The notes: generated by a model not told the origin, from the sequence alone. DNA of 64,000 nt from Siphonodentalium dalli (GCA_032622095.1 CP136063.1:75491980-75555979); one strand, 5' to 3'; positions 12,093 through 23,474 are shown, counted from the stretch's first letter. Numbers and translations: made by a program.

Positions 12093-12152
12093 TTTCTTTA
12101 GTCTATCCTCTATTCTGTTTTGTAAAGGATTTATACTACCGGGTATTGGATA

Positions 12153-12279
12153 CAGTAATGCCCTAAATAATCGACTACTTAACCACAGCTAAATTATGGG
12201 TAACTTTTCAGGACTAAATCCTGAAAAGTTACCCATAATTCTGCTGTGGTTAAGGAGTCGATTATTTAGGGCATTACTG
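12153..12279. mobile_element. Family-B palindromic MITE, short-arm form
   Basis: Ends are CAGTAATGCCC and GGGCATTACTG, with TA on both sides. The arms close directly at GGACTAAATCC, so about 90 bp of the usual inner arm is missing. The two arms differ at several positions. It lies 54 bp upstream of a RASGRF exon. Confidence 0.85.
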
Positions 12280-12333
12280 TATATGTCATTACTTATTAGT
12301 ATGAATGTTTACAGTACATATATGTTTTTTCAG

Positions 12334-12413
12334 ACAAAGAACATGGTGGATAGATTGCAAAATTTAGTTTCATCAGATGGAAGGTTCCGAAATATGAGAG
12401 ATGCTCTTCACAG
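12334..12413 (+). CDS. RASGRF: RASGRF exon a
   Basis: 80 nt, starting in phase 0 after TTTTTTCAG and ending two bases into a codon before GTAAAG. It encodes [20 protein letters not shown] and [16 protein letters not shown] is the conserved helix before the Pro-rich core turn of the RasGEF domain. Confidence 0.88.
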
Positions 12414-15400
12414 GTAAAGTATTTATAATACTAATGATAATACATAGAATAACAGTGGCAATATAGCGTGCAATTTCAATAGAATTAATAAAAGGTAGTT
12501 TGTCCATAAATTTTGATTTCTCTATTTGAATGCTAATTTAAGTTTAAGGGCTAAGTAAATTCCCACACCCCATGTGAGAAGAAAAACTGCAAAATTGCCA
12601 AAACTTAATAACCAAAAAATGATTCAAGATAACAGTCACAAAAAAGAGGTACAAAACACCATTACGAACCAATTGTCTAATTAACACACAATTGCATATA
12701 CCTCTACTTACATGCAAGTCTGAATATAAGCGGCCGGACACGGACATTGTCTGATACAAATTACCAAATGTCCGATGGTTTTCAGTTTGCGTCTGCCGTT
12801 ATGTCCGGCGGCATTTTATGTGTGAATTTAACTTCAAACTCGTCTTATAGGTTATATGTCAGAAATATACAAATTCAATGTTTTAATTTCCTATTAAAAT
12901 AAACACAAAACTATCTAAATTTGTCAAACTATACCTGACTATACCGGAAGTTTTAAAAATGCTCGTCGGATTTCCCCAACAGTTATATATAGAACATATT
13001 TCTCAGAATACAAAATACGAAAAACTCAGAACGGAAATAATTGCGGAACGAAACGCGTGATTGGAATCGTATAACGGACAGTAAATCATTTTATGGAATA
13101 TAGTAGCACACATACATGTGCCGCATCTGCGTATTATTATTAAAATTATGCTACGGCTATGCCTGTAATGTACTAGGAAGGCAAACTAAAATAAATTGCG
13201 TGTCATGTCACCACAAGTTACCAAAATTACGGTAGTTAGTTTCCTGTTTAGCAATATAAGAGAATGCTTCGGCACAGGGTTTTTATTAAATTTCAGGAAT
13301 CTCCAGGGATAATAAACAATGAATATTATATCAAGTGTAATTTAATTTACTGTTATACTTAACTCTAGCAAAGAGAATATAGTGACTTGATTGATCAATG
13401 ATCATACACTAATTCAGCTTCAATTTTTGTTGAATGTTCTTAACAAATTTAAAAGCAAAATGTCAGATGCATTTTTTTAAATGTCTGACAGACCTGTGTT
13501 AATGCCTGACATTTGTCAGGTGGTGAGCAAAAAATTTAAATCAGGCTTGCTTACATGCACCAAATGCCATAAACAACATACGGGATAAAAGAAACATAAT
13601 TTTAAAATTTCCTATATTATCATGTGGTAGTGTCGTTCTGGAAATGCTACAGTAATGCCTTAAATAATCGACTCCTTAACCACTGCAGATTTATGGATAA
13701 TTTTTCAGGATTTAGTCTGAAATATGGCTTGTTGCCATTCATCGGAATACTCTCACATCCTGAATTAAACCACATTGGAAAATTAATAAACCTCCGCGAA
13801 TTAAGGACAGCTTTGCTGGGGATACCTTGTGTGTTTTATTATCAATGATTATATATATTACTAGCCGATGAGCCCGACGTTGTCCGGGCTATTCAAAAAC
13901 CAAATTTCAAGTCGATAGCTCGACCCGTTTCCGAGATCTGGTCTGCGCATGCGCGAAGCTGGCGTCGCACGGGCTCGGCGACCTGATAAAATTTGTATTC
14001 GGGGCAAGATACACTCACATAGCAAATTTCAAGTCGATAGCTCCACCCGTTTCCAAGATCTCGTCTGCGCGAATTTTTGTTTTTCATGAATTAATTCATG
14101 GTACCCGTCCCTCAAAGACTGACCCGATGAAAAATTCCCCTGTTCCTAGGACATATATGACACAACAACCCATTCTGCCTTTTTAATCGAGATAATTGCA
14201 TTCCGCGTTTCGTTTTGCATCCGTATTTTACGCATGGGTAGCCGTTTAGCAGCTTCGATTGTAATAAAGAGCGTTAATCCTTAACACCTCCGAATATGGT
14301 CAATATAAAGATCGTTGATGCCTTAACCCCCGAAGTGATTTTGATGATTGGGAGTGGAGAATGGGTGCTCTGGGCTTCTCCAAAAATGCGACGTCGGCGA
14401 TTCCCGTGGGATTTTACCTTTGGATAGGAAGTTTGGTCTCGATCGGTCAACCCCTTTTCGATTCTATAAAGGACATACAGACAGACAGAGGTCTTCAAAA
14501 TATATATGAGACTAGCCGATGAGCCCAACGTTGTCCGGGCTATTCAAAAACCAAGTTTCAAGTCGATAGCTCCACCCGTTTCCGAGATCTGGTCTGTGCA
14601 GGCGCGAAGCTGGCGTCGCACGGGCTCGGCGACCCGATAAAATTTGTATCCGGGGCAAGATACATTCACATACCAAATTTCAAGTCGATAGCTCCACCCG
14701 TTTCCGAGATCTCGTCTGCGCATGCGCGAAGCTGGTGTCGCACGGGCTCGGCGACCCGATAAAATTTGTATCCGGGGCAAGGTACATTCACATACCAAAT
14801 TTCAAGTCGATAGCTCCACCCGTTTCCGAGATCTCGTCTGCGCATGCGCGAAGCTGGCGTCGCACGGGCTCGGCGACCCGATAAAATTCGTATCCGGGGC
14901 AAGATACATTCACATAGCAAATTTCAAGTCGATAGCTCCACCCATTTCCGAGATTTCGTCTGCGCATGCGCGAAGCGGGCGCCGCACGGGCTCGCCAATA
15001 CGACAACGTCCACCGCCTGGTCAAACTACACACACGTACCAAGTTTCGTCCCGATCGGTCGAGAATCGTATATTTGTATAAATGACAGACAAACAGAGGT
15101 TTTCAAAATATATATGAGATTTATGTTTTGTTACAGGGCTGATCCTCCAGCAATACCATATCTTGGGATGTATTTAACTGATCTGTCTTTCATAGAAGAA
15201 GGTACGCCAAATCTAACAGATGATGGGCTCGTCAATTTCTCAAAAATGAGGATGGTAAGTTCTTTTTGTATTTAAATAACCTCTAAAAATGAATAGTTCA
15301 CATAGTACACATCAGAGCTGTTAAGTTTCACGGATTGTCCGTGAGACTCCCGGATTGCCATACGAAAACCGTCTAAAATGCGGAAGACTATACATTTCTC

Positions 15401-18004
15401 CCGCATTCGGCCCAATAAGTACTTCTGATTTTTGTCGGTAATTTCGAAAATGGACAGGAGCAGATATACACTAATAACTAATAGCTGCTATCTGTGATTG
15501 TAAGGTCATAACCTTAATTGATTCTCACACTCTCCCAAAGCCATGATTGTGTCATGACGCATGAAAATGCTGTATAAACAATGACACTTCACAAGTGCAT
15601 CAGTTGAATGAAAATAACATGACTGTACATACAAACTCTATTTTAACAGGAAGTGCTCCAGATCTCGCTTCTTTCTTGACGACCACAATTGGCATAGCTT
15701 AGGTGTCCATGACCTTTATTGAGTAAGTTTGACGATTTGTCAGGCATTCAACGCATTGTATTATTTTATATAAAATGAATGTATCTCACTCTAGCTATAG
15801 TTTTAATTACTATTTTAATTAGGTATTATATTTATTAAATAAAAACAAATAGAAATTCAAAAAATTCTTGAATTTTCATCATAAATAAAAAGAATTAAAG
15901 ATGATATTGATAATAAATTACTGAATTTTTGTTTGGCAAAAATCTTACGGATCTGGCCATTTTCAAAAATTAACAGGTCTGGTACACATGCATGATAAAT
16001 GTAACATACAAATACATATAGGTTATCACCACCATGTGGGTTTCCGAGGTCCATATTCAAGTCGAGCTACCTTCTCTGAGCTGTCATAATCTATGGCCCA
16101 GATAAGGTAGCGAGACTTGGAATGCAAATCGCGGAACTTACAGTGTGGTGATCAGATATCGAGCTGTTAAGTTTCACGGATTGTCCGTGAGACTCACGGA
16201 TTGCCATGGCAATTCCGCAAACACGGATAACCCCCAATTTCTCCCGGATTCATCAAAACCCCGCATTGAAAATCCCAAAACGAAGTTTTTTTATTTTTTA
16301 AATTCGTGCATTTTGCGGGAATTCCCCAAATGACAGTGACTTCCTTATTTCCGGTACCGTTAATACCCACACATTGATGACATTCACAGAATGTACCGTT
16401 GGTAACTTTGATGTTCCCTCTGATTGAAGACTGATATTAATTGATTTTCACACTCTGGTGAAGCCACATGTATCAAGGTGTGTTGTTATAGTATACAATA
16501 CGTATAATCACAAGTTTGCAGTTGTATTGTAAGGCCCCATTGATACAAATTTCTTGGTAACGGATTTAAGTCACACTGGTATGCATTGCGATTGGAATGT
16601 GTCCATTTCGTTTGCGGGTAAAACTGTAAGTCGGGTTATTTTGTACTTTCGGTTTCACGCATACATCTCCGGTTGTAACCTGTGTAACCTGAGTTCGTTT
16701 TTACTTATTTTAAACAAAGTTTCTGCTTCTTAAAATTAGTTAATAAATGGTGGAATGTGTGCATTTCTTTTGGGGGGGTTAAACCGTACGACGAGTCCAT
16801 TTTGTAGTTTATTCCGATTTTGTACTTTCAGTTTCGCGCATATCCGGCTGTATCCGGTGGAATTCTGAGAATTTTTACTTAGTTTATACGAAGTGTCTGC
16901 TTCTTTTTCTTCAATAAATGGTGGTATCTCCCACTCACAGCAGCGCTATTACAACTACCAACAGGACATTCATTACCATTTTATTTAGGTCTATATATTT
17001 ATAAAATAAACACAAATAGAAACTCCTAAACACTTTATAATATTCATCATAAAAACTTTATAATATTCATCATAAAAATTATTTTTGGAACATGAACATA
17101 TTTGGGCATACCTCCCACAAAAATCTCCCGGATTGACATTTTCAAAACTTAACAGGTCTGGTGGTGATATCAATTTTATCTTACAATTCATGCAACAGAA
17201 TATGGAATAAGAGATACTTTGGCAGAGGAACTATGTCATTTTGCATACGAAATTAGCACACCACACTGTTGACGTCATTGTACGAAGTAACTTATCTGAA
17301 GATCCTCCAGTTAAAAGTCATGACTTTTCAACGAAATAACTGCTTAGCTCCCTGATATCTGTCTTATATAGAACTTCTGCTCTGGATTTTTGCAAGAAAA
17401 TCCCCCTTGAACTCTTAATATAGAATTTACATGGATTGGTATGAATAAAAAAACAGTCATTTGTCAAATTGATTTAAGTGGTGCTTCTCATGGACTCGTG
17501 CAGATTTTCAGCAGTGCTAACTCAATGTTTGTTTGATTTACAGATTGCCCATGTGATCAGAGAAATCAAATTATTCCAACAAACACCATACAGAATAGAA
17601 CATCATCCTAGGGTATGTATCAGTGAGAGCTTTCCGATGAATGGCAACAAGCCATATTTCCGACTAAATCCTGAAAAGTTATCCATAATTCTGCTGTGGT
17701 TAAGAAGTCGATTATTTATAGAGCATTACTGTATAAGCGCAATTTTAGAAATTATTTATTGTGAAAACTAGCCTCAAAGTTTAACAAGAAATTAAACATT
17801 CAAGAGCAGACCTATTTATTGTCAACATGAAATCATTGACCATCACATTTTTATAAGAGTTAAATCAAATTTTTATATATTCTTCAGGTTACAAATTATT
17901 TATTGGACGCATCTCGGCTTTTGGATGAGGAACAGACATACAAAGCGTCATTAGCAATCGAACCAAAACTGTCACGACTCTCAGTAGTGTCAGCACCATC
18001 CTGA
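12334..18004 (+). CDS. RASGRF: RasGEF of the Ras-GRF family, last four exons
   Basis: Four exons (12334-12413, 15137-15254, 17544-17612, 17888-18004) join in phase with canonical AG/GT junctions and encode the C-terminal end of a CDC25-homology (RasGEF) domain. The joined product reads from [20 protein letters not shown] through [30 protein letters not shown] and [18 protein letters not shown] to a stop after LSVVSAPS. This block order and spacing are those of RASGRF1/2, calcium-regulated exchange factors that load GTP onto Ras at the membrane. The PH, DH and IQ regions and the catalytic core must lie left of the window; I could not find the preceding exon in 1-12333. Introns are 2723, 2289 and 275 bp, the first two mostly transposons. 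RASGRF1 and RASGRF2 cannot be told apart, and one invertebrate ancestor-type gene is likely. Confidence 0.9.
13650..13748. mobile_element. Half of a family-B palindromic MITE (intronic)
   Basis: Only the left arm is present, from CAGTAATGCCTTAAATAATC to CATTCATCGGAATACTCTC. The right arm is missing. It lies inside the first RASGRF intron seen here. Confidence 0.8.
13860..15118. repeat. Two head-to-tail repeat elements with 122-bp internal units
   Basis: Two units (13860-14510, 14511-15118) each start ACTAGCCGATGAGCCC and end with an ACAGACA-rich block then TTCAAAATATATATGAG. Inside, a 122-bp unit containing TTTCAAGTCGATAGCTCC and GCGCATGCGCGAAGC is tandemly repeated; starts fall at about 13901, 14023, 14552, 14674, 14796 and 14918. 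A fixed head plus an ACAGACA-rich tail suggests a retroposed or rolling-circle repeat, but I cannot assign a class. The array ends 18 nt before a RASGRF exon. Confidence 0.85.
15137..15254 (+). CDS. RASGRF: RASGRF exon b
   Basis: 118 nt after TTTTGTTACAG and before GTAAGT. One base completes the split codon, then 39 codons encode [20 protein letters not shown] through [10 protein letters not shown]. This is the most diagnostic block of the Ras-GRF family. The acceptor and its short pyrimidine tract are the only intronic bases between the exon and the upstream repeat. Confidence 0.92.
15313..15981. mobile_element. Non-autonomous hAT element
   Basis: The ends are CAGAGCTGTTAAGTTT and the complement of CAGACCTGTTAATTTT. 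A perfect 8-bp duplication GTACACAT flanks it (15305-15312 and 15982-15989). CAG-starting ends with an 8-bp target are the hAT signature. The 669 bp hold no transposase. Confidence 0.9.
16153..17160. mobile_element. Second copy of the same hAT family
   Basis: It shares GAGCTGTTAAGTTTCACGGA and the right end AAAACTTAACAGGTCTG with the element at 15313. The flanking 8-bp duplication is GTGGTGAT (16145-16152 and 17161-17168). Its left tip carries six extra bases (CAGATATCGAGCTG). At 1008 bp it is longer than its neighbour and has no coding frame. Confidence 0.88.
17544..17612 (+). CDS. RASGRF: RASGRF exon c
   Basis: 69 nt, 23 codons ([20 protein letters not shown] and HPR), phase 0 at both ends, between TTTACAG and GTATGT. 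It corresponds to the REIRQFQQ helix of the RasGEF domain. Confidence 0.92.
17622..17731. mobile_element. Half of a family-B MITE right behind a splice donor
   Basis: The right arm runs from CAGTGAGAGCTTTCCGATGA to GCATTACTG. It starts 9 nt after the end of RASGRF exon c and fills about 40% of a 275-bp intron. Confidence 0.85.
17888..18004 (+). CDS. RASGRF: RASGRF terminal exon
   Basis: After TATATTCTTCAG, 38 codons and a TGA stop (18002-18004) encode [20 protein letters not shown] and [10 protein letters not shown], with a short tail LSVVSAPS. It aligns with the extreme C-terminus of Ras-GRF proteins, where a YLLD...SL.IEPKLP-like block precedes the end. Confidence 0.9.
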   Translation, partial: VTNYLLDASRLLDEEQTYKASLAIEPKLSRLSVVSAPS

Positions 18005-19342
18005 TTCATATTAGGAAACTACGTTTATTACGGTCCATTTCAATCATCGACAAAACCCCAAGTCATTCACGCCACTGCTCACTGAAGTTTATGGGACATT
18101 CATTGTTTTGTGGATACCGTTGAAAGGTCATTCAGGATTCTGCTAGAATGTCATCAAAACAACAACAAAATCATGTTCGAAAGCGAGACATTCATTGTTC
18201 CATGGATTCTGTTTAAAGGTCATTCAGGACTGGCTGAAAGTCATTGAAACAACCTAAAAAATTATCTTCAAAAGACATCTTCTCAACTGACAATTTTTGG
18301 TAAATTGTTCAATCACTCACTGAGGATTTTGCGATCACTCAACGTATAATTAAGGATTCCAAAGTTATTCAATCAACTGTGAAGTGTCGCTTTTGTGCAA
18401 TGGTGACTTACACAGCCAACCAATAGATTTGAACGTGTTTTGCTTGACAGTGGATAATCAGTGGCATTTATTCAACTACTCGATCGAGATTCTGTGTAAA
18501 GAAAACCTCAATTTACTCAATTTTATGCTAGTGAATATCATCCGAACCTGAACTTAGCCTATTGAACTAAATATCAAGTATTCTCATGAATAGATACTAC
18601 CACACACAAGATATCGTACATAAAAAAAAACTTATGTAGATCTATGTCGAAAATATAAAAATTTCTAACTCGACTGCTCCCTGGGATTCCGCTGTTCATC
18701 CAGCGGCTCACTTTCCTTAATATGCAGACTTTATTTTCTCTGATATGGGAAATATTAATGCATCATTCACTCAACCAAGGATTATGGTAATTCACTCTGC
18801 CGCATTTTTGAAGATTCTGTGCAATAGGTGTTACCGTGTTTATAGTTTTGTACTGGTCACTGAAGATTATGTTTGAATGTTTTCATTCAAAGTGAATTTA
18901 TTCTCTCAACCATGGATTGTACTGAAGTATCATCATTAACAGAACCAAGGATTATCAGAATTCACTCAACCGCTGATTGGCGAATCTGTCCAAAAAAACT
19001 CCACCACCCACTGATGATTATGATTGAAGTTTTTCCATCAAAGGTGGACCGTTTTCTGAAGTTATTCCCTCAATAATGGATTATAATGATGCATCATCGT
19101 CCACTGAACCAATGATTGTGAAGGATCATTCACTCAACCAGCTGACTTAACTGCTCACTGAGGATTCTTTCCAAGTGATGATTACTCAACTGCTCATGAA
19201 AGATTCTGTTAAGAGGTTGTATACTAAGCTGCTGTTAGAGGATATTAGTTGAAAATCTTTACTGATGTTGTCGAGTGCGAGTCTTGCATTGAGAGCGGGG
19301 TGCTTTCTGCATGAAGATTATTTGTCACTAAGTTACGTCATA
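18005..19342 (+). repeat. RASGRF 3' flank/UTR with degenerate tandem repeats
   Basis: No further coding exon is needed after the stop. The region holds two ~99-bp units around 18090-18290 (GACATTCATTGTT...GGTCATTCAGGA...) and about three degraded ~150-165-bp units from about 18750 to 19150 built from TCACTCAACC, GGATTATG and CACTGAAGATTATG. No AATAAA was found close to the stop, so the transcript end is not located. Confidence 0.55.
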
Positions 19343-19555
19343 CAGTAATACCCTAAATAATCGACTCCTTAACCACAGCAGACTTATGGGTAATTTTTCA
19401 GGATTTAGTCGGAAATATGGCTTGTTGCCATTCATCGGAAAGCTCTCGGTGAGAGGTTTCCGATGAATGGCAACAAGCCATATTTCCGACTAAATCCTGA
19501 AAAGTTACCCATAATTCTGCTGTGGTTAAGGAGTTGATTATTTAAGGCATTACTG
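19343..19555. mobile_element. Family-B palindromic MITE, full length
   Basis: 213 bp from CAGTAATACCC to GGCATTACTG with TA at both sides. The centre is AAGCTCTCGGTGAGAGGTTT. The arms have diverged from each other at several sites, so this is an older copy. Confidence 0.9.
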
Positions 19556-19582
19556 TACTTCGGACCTTGTGTTTTGTTTGCA

Positions 19583-20395
19583 TTAACCCTTCCATGACTG
19601 GAGCTTCCTGAAATTTTGCGAAAACTCTGTGCCAATGCGTTCTCTTATATATGTGAGTCTCCCATAGGGAGCCTCACATATATAAGGGAATACATTTGCC
19701 CAACAATATTTACCTTGATCTTGTAATAGGGCCCTACAAATCGGCAATTTTCATTTCGAATCAGCCAAATGATACCTAATCTCGAATCGAATCATTACAT
19801 TAGACGTATCAATAGTGAAGATGTAGATATCACTTGACTGAGTGGCCATACTGGTATCAATTTACTAACTTCGTAAATGGATCAAATTCACATTAAACCA
19901 ATTAAGTGAACATTCTTTGTGGCTATCTCTGCTATAGAATATCGAAATGGTATCATAAGCAATAATGAAGTCAGGAAGCATTCATGTAGCTGAAGTTTGA
20001 CATATATATGAAATTTTGCTAGATCAGTTTCATCAGTGATGCAATGCTTTGGTGGTCTACATAGTACAGCTCAGTCTACACCAGTGTTTGTAATGTGTGT
20101 TCTTTCGTTGGTATCATAAGCTATCTTTGCGATCAAGCAATGTTGTCTGTTACCGTAATGAGAATACAACTGGTGCCAATGATTCAAAACAGGACAGGAC
20201 AGCCAAATTCAAATCAGACTAAAGATTCCAAATCGCATCAAATTGAATCGATTCGCAGGGCCCTACCTTGTAAGGTAGCGCATTCTCTTATATATGCAAG
20301 GCTCCCTATAGGAGACTCGCATATATAAGAGAATGCACTGGCACTTATGGATCTTTAATGCTGCACCAGTGCAGCTCCCGTCATGAAAGGGTTAA
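19583..20395. mobile_element. TTAA-type MITE, subtype b, with nested hAT
   Basis: TTAA lies at 19583-19586 and 20392-20395; the ends are CCCTTCCATGACTGGAGC and the complement of CCCTTTCATGACGGGAGC. Two shared hairpin cores (19629-19700 and 20280-20343) flank a central spacer that a hAT-type element interrupts. Confidence 0.85.
19727..20265. mobile_element. Non-autonomous hAT (Ac-like ends)
   Basis: The 539 bp start TAGGGCCCTAC and end GCAGGGCCCTA. The 8-bp flanks are TCTTGTAA and CCTTGTAA (one mismatch). TAGGG-type ends with 8-bp duplications occur in Ac-like hAT elements. Related MITEs (for example 31915-31935 in complement) show the uninterrupted CCTTGTAAGCCAGTGC, which supports the insertion point. 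Confidence 0.82.
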
Positions 20396-20770
20396 ATGCA
20401 CTAACATCATAGGGCTATATGCAATATTTTCAGAAGTGAATTTGAAGCTAACACAATGTTTATTCGAGCAGCCTTCACAGACCACACACAGTCGATGTTT
20501 CGGTTCTCGTGGAATTTTTGTCTAAAATGCATGTGGGCTGGCTAGCCTCTCTGACTCAATATTTTGGAGGCGAATTAGGACAGTTTATCAATATTAAAAT
20601 TTGAATTCCGATAAATGCATTTATTCTAATGGGGTTGATGCTATCTAAACAACCCCCACTGACTAAAATAGAAACCAACTGATTTTTATTTAGGTAATAA
20701 TTCCTCTACTAAAGTCGTGGCACCATGAATAAGATTTCCTTTTTTTTTTGGAAATATTTTTTTCAGAGGT

Positions 20771-20941
20771 GAGCAAGCCTTGAAATAGTGTGTCTGTCAT
20801 TTACAGAATGAGGTGTAAGCAGAATGAGGTCCCCAGAGGGTGAATTTGGTGATGCTAGCCCGCTATGTGGGGTAGCATCACTAAATTGACCCTCTGGGGA
20901 CCTCATTCTGCAAATGACAGACACACTATTTCAAAGCTTGC
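20771..20941. mobile_element. Family-C end hairpin
   Basis: A single hairpin of family C, AAGCAGAATGAGGTCCCCAG... and its complement, with the outer blocks ATAGTGTGTCTGTCATTT and CAAATGACAGACACACTA. The central part of the element is absent. Confidence 0.8.
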
Positions 20942-21303
20942 TGGTTTACAAACATTTGGGCTGATAAAAATTATGACAGGAAAAATTTTTAAACAAAATT
21001 ATGCATCACCACCACAACAATTGACAAATAGCATAATTATTCATGAATTTCACAAGATTTTTCGAATACGATAAGTTTTACTCAAAATTATAAAAATAAA
21101 TTCTGGAATTTCTTCGCAAAAAAACTGTATAAATATTAAATGGAAACGAATGTGAAAGGAAAAAGGAGACTATTGCTTATAGCCATCACAAATTTTATTC
21201 ACCACTGTGACCACATGTTTCATATAAATAAACCATATAAAAATGGTTTATTTTTTTTTAAATATTGAAGAAAAAGTTATAGGAGTGGCTCGTAAACCAG
21301 GCT
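20941..21303. mobile_element. Element H, copy 1 (CTGGTTTACAAAC ends)
   Basis: The left end CTGGTTTACAAACATTTGGG is mirrored by GTAAACCAGGCTA at the right. A second copy at 43625-43876 shares the ends and the adjoining ACATTTGGG. The target duplication is unclear. The interior is AT-rich and non-coding. Confidence 0.6.
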
Positions 21304-22058
21304 ATTAAACTGCTGTTACAAGACTAAAATAAAAACAAATCATGCGGGGGGGGGGGGGGGGTTTCGGGAGCATGCGTGGCCCTAAGAACCGAAACATTGA
21401 CTTTGCATGGCCTTATATTTTCTATTTTTTATTACTTGGTTTACATCTTTCTTTGGCTCAGAGGTTGGGGAGGTGAGAGGAAAAAATCAGAAATAAAATA
21501 ACTATCAATTTGTCAAAAAATTTGCCGGGGGAGAAATATATCTTTTGATTTGGAAATGTCTTTACAGCAAGAGTTGGATAAATGAAAGAAATATTGCCAA
21601 GAACGGTGTTCGTCATGTTGGCGTCATGATCCATCGGAAAATCGGGTAGTTTTATTTACGTACTATAGTTTATTGTAGTGTACGCTGTTCGATCTAATAC
21701 ATTGTATATTTTATGCAAACTTAAACTTTTTTGTCTAATTTATATTTTGTGATATATGCGAATTAATATTCCCATTGGCAGGAATAAAAAACGAAAAACG
21801 AAATTTTAATTTTGTTGACAAATAGCTTTATTTGGGTACTGAAATCCGTAAACCAAGTAATAACAAATAAATTTCCTACTGTATCCTTCAAATATTCTGT
21901 AATGGTGGATTTATATACTTCAGCAATTTAGATGTACTTTAGAATGGGTATGTATACATGAGTTTCCTGTGAGCTGGAGGTCTGTCTCATAACATTTGCT
22001 CAAAATGAAAACTTTTCCTGCTTTTGGGATTTCACTGTCCAGTTAGATCAGTCATATA
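21304..22058. other. No gene seen; contains G16
   Basis: AT-rich sequence with a 16-G run (21346-21361). No recognisable exon or structured repeat. Confidence 0.45.
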
Positions 22059-22260
22059 CAGTAATGCTCTAATTAATCGACTCCTTAACCACAGCAGAAT
22101 TATGGGTAACTTTTCGGAAATATGGCTTGTTGCCATTCATAGGAAAGCTCTCGGCGAGAGCTTTCCGATGAATGGCAACAAGCCATATTTCCGACTAAAT
22201 CCTGAAAAGTTACCCATAATTCTGCTGTGGTTAAGGAGTCGATTAATTAGAGCATTACTG
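22059..22260. mobile_element. Family-B palindromic MITE, full length
   Basis: 202 bp; both arms carry the private variant GCTCTAATTAATCGACTCC, so the terminal arms match exactly. TA flanks both ends. A ~12-bp block is missing from the left arm only. Confidence 0.9.
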
Positions 22261-22324
22261 TATGTTATTAGCCATATTCATCTCTGATGCAAACTGGTAT
22301 AGTCCATGTTTGACAAAATTGGTC

Positions 22325-22765
22325 AGTCTGGCACTTGACTCATTCAGCCTGAGTTTTGTGTGCCTGTCATTTGCAGAATGCTAGCATCACCAAATTCACC
22401 CTCTGGGGACCTCATTCTCGCATGGCCTCATCTACTATGGGAGACATAGACTCAGATGGTAGTTCCCAAATGCTGAATATTGTGATGTACACCCATTGGG
22501 AACCTTGATTATGCAATGTGTCGTCTGCCAATTTGGGGATATAGAGAAACTAATCTAATCTAATCTATGTGAAGAGGTTTCTATATAAATTTGATAATAA
22601 CGAAACCTATGAGAGAAGATGAGGCCTACTAGTAAGCAGAATGAGGTCCCCCAGAGGGTAAATTTAGTGATGCTAGCCCACTATGTAGGATAGCGTTACT
22701 AAATTCACCCTCTGGGGACCTCATTCTGCAGATGACAGGCACCTTATTCTCATGCCTGGACTCAT
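22325..22765. mobile_element. Family-C element
   Basis: Starts CAGCCTGAGTTTTGTGTGCC and runs through the conserved centre (GTGATGTACACCCATTGGGA, TGCCAATTTGGGGATATAGA) to the right hairpin and GACAGGCACCTTATTCTCAT. The left hairpin is collapsed to one arm. Confidence 0.75.
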
Positions 22766-23470
22766 GGTGTAACTTTCTCTATTTCTTACATTACAAAACA
22801 GGGGAAAATATTTCAGCCTAGTGGTTACAATACTCATATTAAAATTGGCGCAGTACTATTTTCACGTTCCCAACTTCCAGATTGAATTTGACAGCCCATC
22901 TACAGGCTGTAGAAATACTTTCCAAGTTAATTGTTATGTCAATCAACTGCATAGTTATTTCTTTTGAAGGCTAAAACTGTGTTAAAGATTAATCAATTTC
23001 ATGTCAACATCACAATGGTCTTGATAATCACCTTAATACGGTAACTAAGAATATATCAAATACAAAAAACATTTGTCAACATATTTCGTCAATTTGTGCA
23101 TGAATTTAGCACTTTCTTATCACGATGCAAATTTTTAGCAACTGACGGCTGTGTAAAATAGATGAACCACTTAATAATCTTTAGTATGTATATTCTCATC
23201 AGTCTTCACCTCGGCGTATTCATTGAAGTAAATTACAAGATCTAACTAAAATGACCAAATTGCATGGCCGGTATCACAAGTAGACTATAATGGCTAATAC
23301 AGTCCCCAGATCTGCCCAGATGTGAAGTTTTGAGTGGACAAGTTTGTATCTCTGACTATTGATAACTCTGCATACATGAATTGTTTTGCATTGCATCGTG
23401 TCCTGCCAATATGATACATTACATCATGAACTTTAAATTGCGATTTATCATTGCAGCCCCAATGAGTAGT
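22766..23470. other. No gene or clear repeat seen
   Basis: About 700 bp of ordinary AT-rich sequence with no supported feature. Confidence 0.45.
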
Positions 23471-23474
23471 ACCC

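Noticed and set aside
1-12333. Search for the preceding RASGRF exon (RLKKTW-type block)
   Set aside because: No matching exon with flanking splice sites was found by eye; it probably lies left of the window.
14544-15042. Staggered 84-codon minus-strand frames
   Set aside because: They start exactly 122 nt apart and are the 122-bp repeat unit read three times.
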